DNA of 64,000 nt from Methylibium sp035762065. GTDB lineage: Bacteria; Pseudomonadota; Gammaproteobacteria; Burkholderiales; Burkholderiaceae_C. Numbering within the stretch: the stretch's first letter is position 1; each line of letters begins with the position of its first letter. The stretch covers positions 84,632 through 148,631 of the forward strand of contig NZ_DASTPW010000004.1 in NCBI RefSeq assembly GCF_035762065.1. Direction: 5' to 3'. Below the pieces are notes generated by a model. It was given only the letters and a program-made list of their open reading frames with translations. It made no database searches and was not told the DNA's origin. The position numbers and the translations under genes were made by a program. This document shows, piece after piece, positions 45,510 to 54,993 of the stretch.

Positions 45510-45920
45510 ATGCTCGACCGATTGACGCAGACCCTCGACTTCCACGGCCAGGCGCTGGTGCTGCGTTCGCAGCGCCAGCAGGTGATCGCCAGCAACATCG
45601 CCAACGCCGACACGCCCAACTACCAGGCGCGTGACATGGACTTCGCCGCGGCCTTGCGCGAGGCCAGCGGTGCCGGCAACCCGGCCGCTTCCTTATCGGC
45701 CACGAAGGCCGGCCACTTGAGCACGGGCGGCGCTGCCGCCGGCGCGACGCAGGCCGGACTCAAGTACGCGACGCCTGCGCAGACCAACCTCGACCGCAAC
45801 ACGGTGGACATGGACCGCGAGCGCGCGGCCTTCGCCGACAACGCGGTGCAGTACGAGGCGACGCTGCGCTTCATCAACGGCAACGTGAAGACGATGCTGA
45901 GCGCGATCACCGGGCAGTGA
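45510..45920 (+). CDS. flgB: Flagellar proximal rod protein FlgB
   Basis: A 136-residue rod subunit with the family N-terminus (QQVIASNIANADTPNYQARDMDF near 24-46, first part) and C-terminal coiled segment QYEATLRFINGNVKTMLSAI. The ATG at 45510 gives the normal FlgB N-terminus; an in-frame ATG at 45459 would add 17 residues without support. It is the first gene of the plus-strand flg operon. No clear promoter could be read in the 175-bp gap shared with flgA. A repeat element starts 9 bp after its stop. Confidence 0.95.
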   Translation: MLDRLTQTLDFHGQALVLRSQRQQVIASNIANADTPNYQARDMDFAAALREASGAGNPAASLSATKAGHLSTGGAAAGATQAGLKYATPAQTNLDRNTVDMDRERAAFADNAVQYEATLRFINGNVKTMLSAITGQ

Positions 45921-45929
45921 TGTGGACCA

Positions 45930-46010
45930 CCCCGTTGCGGCTTCGCCGCTCCCCTCAAGGGGCGCCGCTGGCGGCCCGGCAAAGCCGGATCCGCGGCGGC
46001 TGCTCGGTTG
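45930..46010 (+). repeat. Dispersed ~80-bp repeat, copy in flgB/flgC gap
   Basis: Begins CCCCGTTGCGGCTTCGCCGC and ends GGATCCGCGGCGGCTGCTCG. Internal hairpins GCGGCTTCGCCGC and CCCCTCAAGGGG are visible. Confidence 0.92.
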
Positions 46011-46050
46011 AGTGGCGCCTGACGGCAACGAGAACTTCAGGAGATCCGCG

Positions 46051-46473
46051 ATGAGTCTGATGGGCATCTTCAACGTCAGCGGCAGCGCCGTAAGCGCGCA
46101 GAGCCAGCGGCTCAACGTGGTGGCCTCGAACCTCGCGAACGCCGACACGGTTGCCGGCCCCGACGGCCAGGCCTACAAGGCGCGCCAGGTCGTGTTCCAG
46201 ACGCTGCCGTTCGGCCCGAACGGTGTGCAGAACCCCGCGACGGCCGGCGTGCAGGTGAGCACCGTCACCGAGAACGACGCGCAGGGCCGCCGCGCCTTCG
46301 ATCCCAAGCATCCGCAGGCGGACGCCGAGGGCTACGTGACCTACAGCAACGTGAACGCGGTCGAGGAGATGGTCAACATGATCTCGGCCTCGCGCTCCTA
46401 CCAGAACAACATCGAAGTGATGACGACCGCCAAGATGCTGCTGCAGAAGACGCTGCAGCTCGGGCAGTCATGA
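46051..46473 (+). CDS. flgC: Flagellar proximal rod protein FlgC
   Basis: A 140-residue rod subunit with the FlgC N-terminus (SAQSQRLNVVASNLANADT near 16-34) and C-terminus (NVNAVEEMVNMISASRSYQN near 100). A good CAGGAGA ribosome site precedes the ATG at 46051, which also gives the normal length; an in-frame ATG at 46012 is rejected. It is separated from flgB by 130 bp, most of it repeat. Confidence 0.96.
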   Translation: MSLMGIFNVSGSAVSAQSQRLNVVASNLANADTVAGPDGQAYKARQVVFQTLPFGPNGVQNPATAGVQVSTVTENDAQGRRAFDPKHPQADAEGYVTYSNVNAVEEMVNMISASRSYQNNIEVMTTAKMLLQKTLQLGQS

Positions 46474-46478
46474 CCGAC

Positions 46479-46560
46479 CCCCGTTGCGGCTTCGCCGCTT
46501 TCCCTCCAGGAGGCGCCGCTGGCGGCCCGGCCGAGCCGGATCCGCGGCGGCTGCTCGGTT
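46479..46560 (+). repeat. Dispersed ~80-bp repeat, copy in flgC/flgD gap
   Basis: Starts 5 bp after the flgC stop with CCCCGTTGCGGCTTCGCCGC and ends GGATCCGCGGCGGCTGCTCG, followed by GTT. The central hairpin is diverged (TCCCTCCAGGAGG). Confidence 0.92.
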
Positions 46561-46580
46561 AACCACACCCACTTTTCACC

Positions 46581-47246
46581 ATGGCCACCTCCTCCGTCAC
46601 CGACAGCTCCGCCAGCGCGATCGCCGCGCTCAATGCCGCCTCGTCGTCCGCTGGCGTCAAGAAGGACGACGGCTCCGAGCGCTTCCTGCGCCTGCTCGTC
46701 ACGCAGATGCAGAACCAGGACCCGCTCAACCCGATGGACAACGCGCAGGTCACGAGCCAGATCGCGCAGATCAACACCGTCACCGGCATCGAGAAGCTCA
46801 ACACGACGGTGCAGTCGCTGTCCTCCCAGATGCTGCAGTCGCAGGCGCTGCAGGGCGCGAGCCTGGTGGGCCGCTCGGTGCTGCTGCAGGGCAATGCGCT
46901 GCACTTCGACGCCACCCGCACCGCGACCGCCGGCTTCGAGCTCGCCTCGGCCGCCGACGACGTGAAGATCGAGGTGCTGTCGCCCAGCGGCCGCGTGCTC
47001 GACACGATCGTGGTCGGCGCCGCCGACGCCGGGCGCAGCGGCTTCGAATGGAAGGCGCCCGAAGGCGCCAGCACCGACGGCATCACCTTCCGCGTCGTCG
47101 CCCGCTCGGGCGCCGCCGCGCTCGGCGCGACGCCGCTGACCACCGACCTGGTGCGCTCGGTCTCCACCGGCACCGAAGGCGGCCTGAACCTGTCGCTGCT
47201 GCACGGCGGCGACGTGCCCTACACCCAGATCAAGGCTTTTTCCTAA
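46581..47246 (+). CDS. flgD: Flagellar hook-capping protein FlgD
   Basis: A 221-residue scaffold that caps the growing hook. The conserved N-terminal segment is FLRLLVTQMQNQDPLNPMDN near residue 34, followed by TSQIAQINTVTGIEKLN. The C-terminal half is the FlgD beta/Tudor-like domain (GRSVLLQG to VARSG). No Shine-Dalgarno sequence is seen before the ATG; the repeat element ends only 20 bp upstream. Confidence 0.95.
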   Translation: MATSSVTDSSASAIAALNAASSSAGVKKDDGSERFLRLLVTQMQNQDPLNPMDNAQVTSQIAQINTVTGIEKLNTTVQSLSSQMLQSQALQGASLVGRSVLLQGNALHFDATRTATAGFELASAADDVKIEVLSPSGRVLDTIVVGAADAGRSGFEWKAPEGASTDGITFRVVARSGAAALGATPLTTDLVRSVSTGTEGGLNLSLLHGGDVPYTQIKAFS

Positions 47247-47255
47247 GGTGCCCCC

Positions 47256-48521
47256 ATGAGCTTCCAGCAAGGTCTTTCCGGTCTCAACGCGGCCAGCCGC
47301 AACCTCGAGGTGATCGGCAACAACGTCGCCAACGCCAGCACCGTGGGCTTCAAGGGCTCGCGCGTCGAGTTCGCCGACGTCTACGCCGCCAGTGCCTACG
47401 GCTCGGGCGCGAACCAGCCCGGCATCGGCGTCAACGTCGCCGCGGTGGCCCAGCAGTTCACGCAGGGCAACATCTCCACGACCGGCAACTCGATGGACCT
47501 GGCGATCAACGGCAGCGGCTTCTTCCAGCTCGCCGACAGCCGCGGCTCGCTGCTGTACAGCCGCAGCGGCCAGTTCAAGGTCGATCGCGAGGGCTTCGTG
47601 ATCAACAACGAGCGCCAGCAACTGCTCGGCTACCCGGCCGACGCGCAAGGCGCGATCGTTCCCGGCCGCGCCCAGCCGCTGCAGCTGCCGACCGCCGGCG
47701 TGCAGCCGCGTGCCACCGACGAGATCGACATGGAGATCAACCTCGACGTGCGCTCGGCCGTCACGCTGCCGGCGGCCGGCGACCGCATCGACCTGAACGA
47801 CCCGAGCACCTACAACAACGCGACCTCGGTCACCGTCTATGACGCGACCGGCCAGGACGTCGCGCTCACCTACTACTTCCAGAAGGCCGCCGCGGACAAC
47901 TGGAACGTCTACGTCACCGCGAACGGCAATCCGATCAGCGTCGACGGCGCCGGCGTGCCGCTGCCGACCACGACCATGACCTTCCCGGCCAACGGCTCGG
48001 CGCCCACCGCGCCGGCCGCGCCGATCGCGCTGACCATCCCCTCGACCACCCGCACCGGCGGCGCCACCACGCTGCCGATCGCCGGCGTCCAGCTCGACCT
48101 GACCCGCGCGACGCAGTACGGCGCCGGCTTCTCGGTCACCAACCTCACCCAGACCGGCTACGCGCCGGGGCAGCTGACGGGCGTCAGCATCGAAGGCAAC
48201 GGCGTCGTGATGGCGCGCTACAGCAACGGCCAGTCGCGCCCGGCCGGGCAGATCGAACTGGCGAACTTCCGCAACCCGCAGGGGCTGCTGCCGCAGGGCG
48301 GCAACGCCTGGGCGGTCAGCTACACCAGCGGCGACCCGATCGTCGGCGTCGCCTCCAGCGGCAACTTCGGCGCGCTGCAGGCGGGCGCGGTCGAGGACAG
48401 CAACGTCGATCTCACCGGCGAACTCGTCAGCATGATCACCGCGCAGCGCGCCTACCAGGCGAACGCGCAGACGATCAAGACGCAGGACTCGGTGCTGCAG
48501 ACGCTCGTGAACCTGAGGTAA
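47256..48521 (+). CDS. flgE: Flagellar hook protein FlgE
   Basis: A 421-residue hook subunit. N-terminal FQQGLSGLNAASRNLEVIGN and NNVANASTVGFKGSRVEF match FlgE, as does the C-terminal region SNVDLTGELVSMITAQRAYQ near 385. The central domain (about 145-290) is the variable exposed hook region and is Thr/Ala/Pro-rich. It lies 9 bp after flgD and is followed by a third repeat copy. Confidence 0.96.
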   Translation: MSFQQGLSGLNAASRNLEVIGNNVANASTVGFKGSRVEFADVYAASAYGSGANQPGIGVNVAAVAQQFTQGNISTTGNSMDLAINGSGFFQLADSRGSLLYSRSGQFKVDREGFVINNERQQLLGYPADAQGAIVPGRAQPLQLPTAGVQPRATDEIDMEINLDVRSAVTLPAAGDRIDLNDPSTYNNATSVTVYDATGQDVALTYYFQKAAADNWNVYVTANGNPISVDGAGVPLPTTTMTFPANGSAPTAPAAPIALTIPSTTRTGGATTLPIAGVQLDLTRATQYGAGFSVTNLTQTGYAPGQLTGVSIEGNGVVMARYSNGQSRPAGQIELANFRNPQGLLPQGGNAWAVSYTSGDPIVGVASSGNFGALQAGAVEDSNVDLTGELVSMITAQRAYQANAQTIKTQDSVLQTLVNLR

Positions 48522-48534
48522 TGATGTTGCCCAC

Positions 48535-48613
48535 CCCCGTTGCGGCTTCGCCGCTCCCTCTCGAGGGGGCGCCGCTGGCGGCCCGGCAAAGCCGGATCCG
48601 CGGCGGCCGCTTG
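48535..48613 (+). repeat. Dispersed ~80-bp repeat, copy in flgE/flgF gap
   Basis: Starts 13 bp after the flgE stop; it shares CCCCGTTGCGGCTTCGCCGC and GGCCCGGCAAAGCCGGATCC with the flgB/flgC copy and has a good central hairpin CCCTCTCGAGGG. Confidence 0.92.
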
Positions 48614-48646
48614 AACGGCCGTGGCAAGGCCTGAAGGAGCTCGTTC

Positions 48647-49378
48647 GTGGATCGAATGATCTACCTGTCGATGGCCGGCGCGAAGGCGGCGATGCAGCGC
48701 CAGGAGGTGCTCGCGAACAACCTCGCGAACGCCTCGACCACCGGCTTCCGCGCCGAGCTGCAGTCGATGCGCGCGGTGCCGGTCCGCGGCGACGGTGCAA
48801 GCACGCGCGTCTACGCGCTCGAGACGACCGTCGGCTACGACGACGCGGCCGGCCCGACCACCACCACCGGCCGCGCGCTCGACGTCGCGATGCAGGGCAA
48901 GTCCTGGCTCGCGGTGCAGGGCCTCGACGGCACCGAGGCCTACACCCGCATGGGCTCGCTGCAGGTCGACGCGCAAGGTCAGCTGATGACGTCCAGCGGC
49001 ATCACCGTGCTGGGCGACGGCGGCCCGATCACGCTGCCCCCGGGCGGCACGCCGCAGATCGCCGCCGACGGCACGATCAACGTCAAGCAGGGCGACGGCA
49101 GGCTCACGCCGGCCGGCAAGTTGAAGCTGGTGACGCCGCAAGACCGGCTCCAGCGTGGCGACGACGGCCTGTTCCGCACGGCCGACGGCGCGCCGCTCGC
49201 TGCCGACGAGAACGCCCGGCTGCAGGACGGCGCGCTCGAAGGCAGCAACGTCAACGCCATCGAGAACATGGTCGCGATGATCGCGGCCGCGCGCCAGTTC
49301 GAGGCGCAGATGAAGCTGATGCAGACGGCCGAGGCCGACGAACGCGCCGCGGCGAAGCTGCTGTCGGCGAACGGCTGA
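48647..49378 (+). CDS. flgF: Flagellar distal rod protein FlgF
   Basis: A 243-residue rod subunit. It opens MDRMIYLSMAGAKAAM from a GTG start with AAGGAG 7 bp upstream, has NNLANASTTGFRAELQSMRA near 25 and the C-terminal GSNVNAIENMVAMIAAARQF. An ATG three codons later is the alternative start. In most beta-proteobacteria flgG follows at once; here a four-gene signalling cassette intervenes. Confidence 0.95.
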   Translation: MDRMIYLSMAGAKAAMQRQEVLANNLANASTTGFRAELQSMRAVPVRGDGASTRVYALETTVGYDDAAGPTTTTGRALDVAMQGKSWLAVQGLDGTEAYTRMGSLQVDAQGQLMTSSGITVLGDGGPITLPPGGTPQIAADGTINVKQGDGRLTPAGKLKLVTPQDRLQRGDDGLFRTADGAPLAADENARLQDGALEGSNVNAIENMVAMIAAARQFEAQMKLMQTAEADERAAAKLLSANG

Positions 49379-49421
49379 GATCGACCGCGCCGCGCGCGCC
49401 ACCCGTCCCGCACCCGCTTCC

Positions 49422-50426
49422 ATGCGCCTGCCCGAGATCCTGCTGGTCGACGACGACCCGGCGTCGATCCGCCTGCTCGGCCGCATCCTCGAAGGCCTGG
49501 GGAGCCTGCGCTTCGCCACCGGCGGCGAGGAAGCGCTGCGGCTCGCGCAGGCCGCGCCGCCCGACCTCGTGCTGCTCGACGGCGAGATGCCCGGGCTGTC
49601 CGGCTTCGAGGTCTGCACAAGGCTGAAGGCCGACGCGACGCTGGCCGACGTGCCGGTGATCTTCGTCACCTCGCACAGCGGGCCGGATTTCGAGATCAAC
49701 GGCTTCGCGATCGGCGCGGCCGATTTCATCGCCAAGCCGGTGCGCGCGCCGCTGGTGATCGCACGGGTCAAGGCGCAGCTGCGCGCGAAGCAGCAGGCCG
49801 ACGCGCTGCGCGAGCTGTCGCGCACCGACGGCCTCACGGGCCTCGCGAACCGCCGCCTTTTCGACGAGACGCTGGCGCGCGAATGGCCGCGCGCGCGCCG
49901 CGCCGGCACGCCGATCGCGCTGCTGCTGATCGACGTCGACCACTTCAAGCTCTACAACGACCGCCACGGCCACCCGGCCGGCGACGACTGCCTGCGCCGC
50001 ATCGCGCACAGCCTGCGCACGGTGCTGCAGCGCCCGGCCGACCTGGCCGCGCGCTACGGCGGCGAGGAGTTCGTGCTGCTGCTGCCCGAGACGCCGCGCG
50101 AAGGCGCGCTGCGCGTCGCCGAGCGGCTGCTCGCCGAACTGCGCGGCCTGCGGCTGGTGCACGAAGCCGCACCGCTCGGCCGCGTGAGCGCGAGCATCGG
50201 TATCGGCTGCCACGACGCCGAAAGCGACCGCCGGAACGACCACGCGACCGATTTCCACTTGCAAGCGGAGTTCGCCGCGGTGGCGCACTCGGCCTCGCTG
50301 CTGGTGCAGGCGGCCGACCTCGCGCTGTACGCCGCCAAGCGTGCCGGCCGGGCCCGTTGCGCGCTGCTCGATGCCTGCGACATCGACGCGCCGCAGCGCG
50401 TGCGGCTGTTCGACGCCGCCGGCTGA
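49422..50426 (+). CDS. Response regulator diguanylate cyclase (REC-GGDEF)
   Basis: A 334-residue cytoplasmic protein. The receiver has DDD acidic residues near 10, phosphoacceptor D53 (LVLLDGEMPGLSG) and lysine in FIAKPVRAP. The GGDEF domain has RTDGLTGLANRR near 130 and the active GGEEF at 213-217 (RYGGEEF). RPAD, five residues before it, is the inhibitory I-site (RxxD), so product feedback is expected. It makes cyclic di-GMP, which generally favours attachment over swimming. It lies 43 bp after flgF and 26 bp before the hybrid kinase on the same strand, the likely cognate pair. Confidence 0.94.
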   Translation: MRLPEILLVDDDPASIRLLGRILEGLGSLRFATGGEEALRLAQAAPPDLVLLDGEMPGLSGFEVCTRLKADATLADVPVIFVTSHSGPDFEINGFAIGAADFIAKPVRAPLVIARVKAQLRAKQQADALRELSRTDGLTGLANRRLFDETLAREWPRARRAGTPIALLLIDVDHFKLYNDRHGHPAGDDCLRRIAHSLRTVLQRPADLAARYGGEEFVLLLPETPREGALRVAERLLAELRGLRLVHEAAPLGRVSASIGIGCHDAESDRRNDHATDFHLQAEFAAVAHSASLLVQAADLALYAAKRAGRARCALLDACDIDAPQRVRLFDAAG

Positions 50427-50452
50427 TCCGCGACGGCGTGCGGGCACCCACG

Positions 50453-53400
50453 ATGCGCCGGTTCGCGACGCCGCTGCGCGCCGCCATCCTGGCCGGTGTG
50501 CTCGTGCTGGGGCTGGCCTGCGTCGGCGCGTCAATCCTCGAGCGGCAGAACGGCGCCGGCGCGGCCGAGCGCTTCGACGCGGTCGCGGCGCGCGCCACCG
50601 ACCAGCTGAGCCGGCGCATCCGCGCCTACGAATACGGCCTGCGCGGCGCGCGCGGCGCGGTGGTCGCGAGCGGCGCCGGGTTCATCACCCGCGACGGCTA
50701 CCGCCGCTACGCCGAAACCCGCGACATCGACCGCGAGTTCCCGGGCGCGCTGGGCATCGGCCTGGTGCGCCGCGTCGCGCCGCCCGACGAGCGCGCGTTC
50801 GTCGAGGCCGCACGCATGGACGGCTGGCCGGCGTTCGCGATCCGCCCCTACCACGCGCACGACGGCGACCGCTACGTGATCCATCTCGTCGAGCCGATCG
50901 AGCGCAACCGCCGGGCCATCGGCATCGACCTCGCTTCGGAGCCGACACGCAAGCTCGCCGCCGACCGCGCCGCCGACACCGGCGAAGCGACGCTCACCGG
51001 CCCGATCACGCTCGCCAGCGGCACCGGCGGGCACCAGCGCTCGTTCCTGATGCTGCTGCCGATCTACCTGGCCGGATCGCTCCCCGACACGCTCGACGCG
51101 CGCCGCGCGGCGGTGCAGGGCTGGTCGTATGCGCCGCTCGCGATCGACCACGTGCTGCGCGACTTCGACTTCCTCGGCGGCGCGTTCACGATGACGCTGA
51201 CCGACGTGAGCGACGCGCAGCCGCAGGTCTTCTTCGAGCCGCCGGCCGGCGCCGAGCCGACGGGGCTCGTGCGCACGACGACGCTCGACACCTACGGCCG
51301 CCGCTGGCAGGTGGAGCTGCGCGCGACGCCGCGCTTCCTCGCATCGCTCGACCAGCCGCGCCCCGCCTGGGTGCTCGGCGGCGGCGCGCTGGCCGCGCTG
51401 CTGGCGGCGCTGCTCGGCTGGCAATCGATGCGCGGCGTCGAGCGCCAGCGTTCGCTGCAGGCCGAGCGCATGCGTCGCGCGGCGATCGTCGACGCGTCGA
51501 ACGACGCGATCGTCGGCCTCGATCTCGAAGGCACGATCACCGACTGGAACCCGAGCGCCGAGCGGCTGTTCGGCTTCGGCGCGGCCGAGGCGATCGGCCG
51601 CTCGGTCGCGAGCCTGCTGCTGCCCGACGACCGGCTCGCGGAGGACGCCGGCATCCGCGCCGCGCTCGCACGCGGCGAGCCGGTGCGCGCCTTCGACTCG
51701 CTGCGGCGCAAGCGCGACGGCGGCACGATCGAGGTCTCGATCACCGCCTCGCCTGTGCTGGGAGCGGGGCGCCGGCTGCTCGGCTTTTCGCAGACGCTGC
51801 GCGACAGCACCGAGGCCAAGCGCGCCGAGCGCGAACTGCGCGAGCTCAATGACGATCTCGAGCGCCGCATCGCGCGGCGCACGGCGTCGCTCGAGTCGGC
51901 GCGGCGGCACCTGAACAACGTGCTCGACGCGATGCCCTCGGCGATCGGCTACTGGGACACCGCGCAGCGCAACCGGTTCGCAAACCGCACGGCGCGCGAC
52001 TGGTACGGCATGGATGTTTCGGCCGACGGCGGCCGCACGCTGGCCGAGTCGCTCGGCGAGCGCTATGAAGCGACGCGAGCGCATGCCGAAGCCGCGCTGC
52101 GCGGCGAGCCGCGCAGCTTCGAGCGCAGCACCACCGGCCCCGACAGTCGGGTGCGCCACGTGCTCGCGCATTACGCGCCGGACATCGTCGACGGCCAGGT
52201 GCGCGGCTTCTACTCGCTGGTGCACGACGTCACCGAGCTCAAGCGCACCGAGCAGGCGCTGCGCGAGACGCGCGAGCGCTTCGCCGGCGCCGCGCTCGCC
52301 GCGGGCATCGGCATGTGGGAATGGCAGGTGCGCGGCAACACGCTGGTGTGGGACGAGGGCATGTACCGCATCAACGGCCTCGAGCGCCGCGACGGCGAGG
52401 ACCTGATGCGGCGCTGGCCGCAGACCCTGCACCCCGACGACCTGGGCGCGAGCCAGGCCGCGCTCGCCGCCGTGCTGGCCAGCGGCGACGCGAGCGTCTC
52501 CGAGTTCCGCGTGCTGCGCCCCGACGGCGAAGTGCGCCATGTGCGCGGCAGCGTGCGCGTGCTGCGCGACGCGGCCGGCCGGCCGCAGGTGGTGACCGGC
52601 ATCAACCTCGACATCACCGAGCGCAAGCGCGCCGAGCTGGAGCTGCGCGCGACCGGCGCGCTGCTGCGCAACGTGCTGGACGCCGCCTCCGAGGTCGCGA
52701 TCGTCGCGATCGACCCCGACCTGCGCATCCGCCTGTTCAACCGCGGCGCCGAACGCATGCTCGGCTACGCCGCCGACGAGGTGGTGGGCCGCCACACGCC
52801 GGACCTCTACCACGACCGCGACGAGCTGATCGCGCTCGTCAAGCAGCGCGCGCGCGAGCTCGGCCGGCGGCTCGAACGCGGCGAATTCATGATCGGCGCC
52901 GACGCGCTCGGCCGCGCGCGCGAGTTCACCTACGTCGCGAAGGACGGCCGGCGCATCCCGGTGGAGCTGGTGGTCACCGCGATGCGCGGCGACGACGCGC
53001 AGCTGCTCGGCTACCTGGGCATCGCGCACGACGTGACGCAGCAGAAGAAGGCCGAGGCTTCGCTGCGCATGGCCAAGGCGCGCGCCGAGCTCGCGAACCA
53101 GGCGAAGAGCCAGTTCCTCGCGAACATGAGCCACGAGATCCGCACGCCGATGAACGCGGTGATCAACCTCGTCTACCTGCTGGCCCGCACGCCGCTCGAC
53201 GCGGCCCAGCGCGAGCTGCTCGGCACGCTGGAGTTCGCCAGCGGCGGGCTGCTCGCGGTGATCAACGACATCCTCGACCTGTCGAAGATCGAGGCCGGCG
53301 AACTGGCGATCGAGCAGCTGCCGTTCGCGCCGGCCGCGCGCCTGCGCGAGCTGGCCGAGGTGATGGCGGTGCAGGCCGAGGCCAAGCACATCGCCTTCGA

Positions 53401-54985
53401 GGCCGAGCTGCCGCCCGAGCTGCCCGCCGCCGCGCGCGGCGACGCGCAGCGGCTGCGGCAGATCCTGACCAACCTGATCGGCAACGCGATCAAGTTCACC
53501 GAGCAAGGCGGCGTGCGCCTCGTCGTCAAGTGCGCGCCGCGCGGGGGTGGTGACGACGGCAACGGCAACGGCAAGGGCAAGGGCGAAGGCGATGCCGCCC
53601 ACCGGCTGCGCTTCGAGGTGCACGACACGGGCCCGGGCATCCCGCGCACGCTGCAGTCGCGGCTGTTCACGCCGTTCGCGCAGGCCGATGCCTCGACGAC
53701 GCGGCGCTTCGGCGGCACCGGGCTGGGCTTGTCGATCGTCAAGCGGCTCGCGCAGATGATGGGCGGCGAGATCGGGCTCGCGAGCACCCTGGGGCAAGGC
53801 AGCACGTTCTGGGTCGAGCTGCCGTTCGGCGCCGCGACCGTCGACGAGCTCCCCGCCGCGCCGGCGCGCACCCCGCGACCCGGGCGCGCGCTGCAGGGCC
53901 TGCGCCTGCTGGTGGTGGACGACAGCGACATCAACCTCGAAGTCGCGCGGCGCATCCTCGCGCTCGAAGGCGCGCGCGTCGTGCTCGCCGCGCACGGCCG
54001 CGAGGCGCTCGAGCGCCTGCTCGCCGAAGGCGCGCCGCGCGTCGACGCGGTGCTGATGGACGTGCAGATGCCGGTGATGGACGGCTACGAGGCGACCCGC
54101 CGCATCCGCGCCGAGCCGGCGCTCGCCGGCCTGCCGGTGATCGCGCTCACCGCCGGCGCGCTCACCAGCGAGCGCCAGCGCGCCGACGCCGCCGGCATGG
54201 ACGACTTCGTCACCAAGCCCTTCGACGCGCGCGCGCTGATCGACTGCGTGCGCCGCCACGTCGCCTTGCGCGCCGGGCGACCGAGCGTCGACGAGGCGAG
54301 CGCGCCGGCGCCGCTCGTCCCGGGACCGGCGCCGCTCATCCCCGCACCGGCGCTGCCGGCGCCGGACGAGCCCTCGGGCTGGCCCTGCATCGCCGGCATC
54401 GACGGCGCCGACGTGCGCGCGCGGCTGTGCGGCGACGTCGACCTGTTCCGCTCGACGCTGCGTCGCGCGCTCGTCGAGTTCGCCGATCTCGCCGAAGGCG
54501 TCGACACGCCCGCCGATGCGCCGGCGCGCGCCGCGCTGAGCGCGCGCATGCACCGGCTGCGCGGCAGCGCCGGCCAGCTCGGCGCGAGGGAACTGGCCGG
54601 CCACGCCGGCGCGCTGGAGCGCGCCTGCGACAAGGACGATCCCGCCGAGGCCGCGCGGCTGGGCGCCGCAGTGTCGGCGGCCTTCGTCGCGCTGCGCGAC
54701 GCGGCCGCGGCCGCCGGCCCCGTGCTCGACGCGCGCGCCGAGCCGGCCGGGGCCGGCGCCGATGCGCCGTCGCTGGAGCCGGGGCTGCTCGCCCAGCTGC
54801 AGCGGCAGCTCGCCGAGCAGAGCCTCGCCGCCGTCGACACCTTCACGAGCCTCGCCCCCGCGCTGCGCCGGCGCCTCGGCGCCGAAGCCGGCGACGCGCT
54901 GCGCGACAGCATCGAGCAGCTGCGCTTCGACGAGGCCGCGGCGCGGCTGGCGCCGCTGGCGGCGCAGGAGGCGCCGGCTCGCTGA
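50453..54985 (+). CDS. CHASE-PAS(4) hybrid histidine kinase with receiver and Hpt
   Basis: A 1510-residue membrane kinase. A span near residues 9-28, a periplasmic CHASE domain (about 45-290), and a span near 305-325 are followed by four PAS-type sensor regions (roughly 340-460, 485-600, 605-725 and 730-865). HisKA has H894 (MSHEIRTPMNAV), and the ATPase has LTNLIGNAIKF, DTGPGIPR and GTGLGLSIV. The receiver has D1203 (VLMDVQMPVMDGYEA). A C-terminal Hpt has H1367 (MHRLRGSAGQLG). It is therefore a complete phosphorelay up to the final regulator, plausibly the REC-GGDEF protein or the lone receiver nearby. A Gly/Asn/Lys-rich insert (about 1034-1045) lies inside the ATPase domain. Confidence 0.93.
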   Translation: MRRFATPLRAAILAGVLVLGLACVGASILERQNGAGAAERFDAVAARATDQLSRRIRAYEYGLRGARGAVVASGAGFITRDGYRRYAETRDIDREFPGALGIGLVRRVAPPDERAFVEAARMDGWPAFAIRPYHAHDGDRYVIHLVEPIERNRRAIGIDLASEPTRKLAADRAADTGEATLTGPITLASGTGGHQRSFLMLLPIYLAGSLPDTLDARRAAVQGWSYAPLAIDHVLRDFDFLGGAFTMTLTDVSDAQPQVFFEPPAGAEPTGLVRTTTLDTYGRRWQVELRATPRFLASLDQPRPAWVLGGGALAALLAALLGWQSMRGVERQRSLQAERMRRAAIVDASNDAIVGLDLEGTITDWNPSAERLFGFGAAEAIGRSVASLLLPDDRLAEDAGIRAALARGEPVRAFDSLRRKRDGGTIEVSITASPVLGAGRRLLGFSQTLRDSTEAKRAERELRELNDDLERRIARRTASLESARRHLNNVLDAMPSAIGYWDTAQRNRFANRTARDWYGMDVSADGGRTLAESLGERYEATRAHAEAALRGEPRSFERSTTGPDSRVRHVLAHYAPDIVDGQVRGFYSLVHDVTELKRTEQALRETRERFAGAALAAGIGMWEWQVRGNTLVWDEGMYRINGLERRDGEDLMRRWPQTLHPDDLGASQAALAAVLASGDASVSEFRVLRPDGEVRHVRGSVRVLRDAAGRPQVVTGINLDITERKRAELELRATGALLRNVLDAASEVAIVAIDPDLRIRLFNRGAERMLGYAADEVVGRHTPDLYHDRDELIALVKQRARELGRRLERGEFMIGADALGRAREFTYVAKDGRRIPVELVVTAMRGDDAQLLGYLGIAHDVTQQKKAEASLRMAKARAELANQAKSQFLANMSHEIRTPMNAVINLVYLLARTPLDAAQRELLGTLEFASGGLLAVINDILDLSKIEAGELAIEQLPFAPAARLRELAEVMAVQAEAKHIAFEAELPPELPAAARGDAQRLRQILTNLIGNAIKFTEQGGVRLVVKCAPRGGGDDGNGNGKGKGEGDAAHRLRFEVHDTGPGIPRTLQSRLFTPFAQADASTTRRFGGTGLGLSIVKRLAQMMGGEIGLASTLGQGSTFWVELPFGAATVDELPAAPARTPRPGRALQGLRLLVVDDSDINLEVARRILALEGARVVLAAHGREALERLLAEGAPRVDAVLMDVQMPVMDGYEATRRIRAEPALAGLPVIALTAGALTSERQRADAAGMDDFVTKPFDARALIDCVRRHVALRAGRPSVDEASAPAPLVPGPAPLIPAPALPAPDEPSGWPCIAGIDGADVRARLCGDVDLFRSTLRRALVEFADLAEGVDTPADAPARAALSARMHRLRGSAGQLGARELAGHAGALERACDKDDPAEAARLGAAVSAAFVALRDAAAAAGPVLDARAEPAGAGADAPSLEPGLLAQLQRQLAEQSLAAVDTFTSLAPALRRRLGAEAGDALRDSIEQLRFDEAAARLAPLAAQEAPAR

Positions 54986-54993
54986 GCGCCGGC

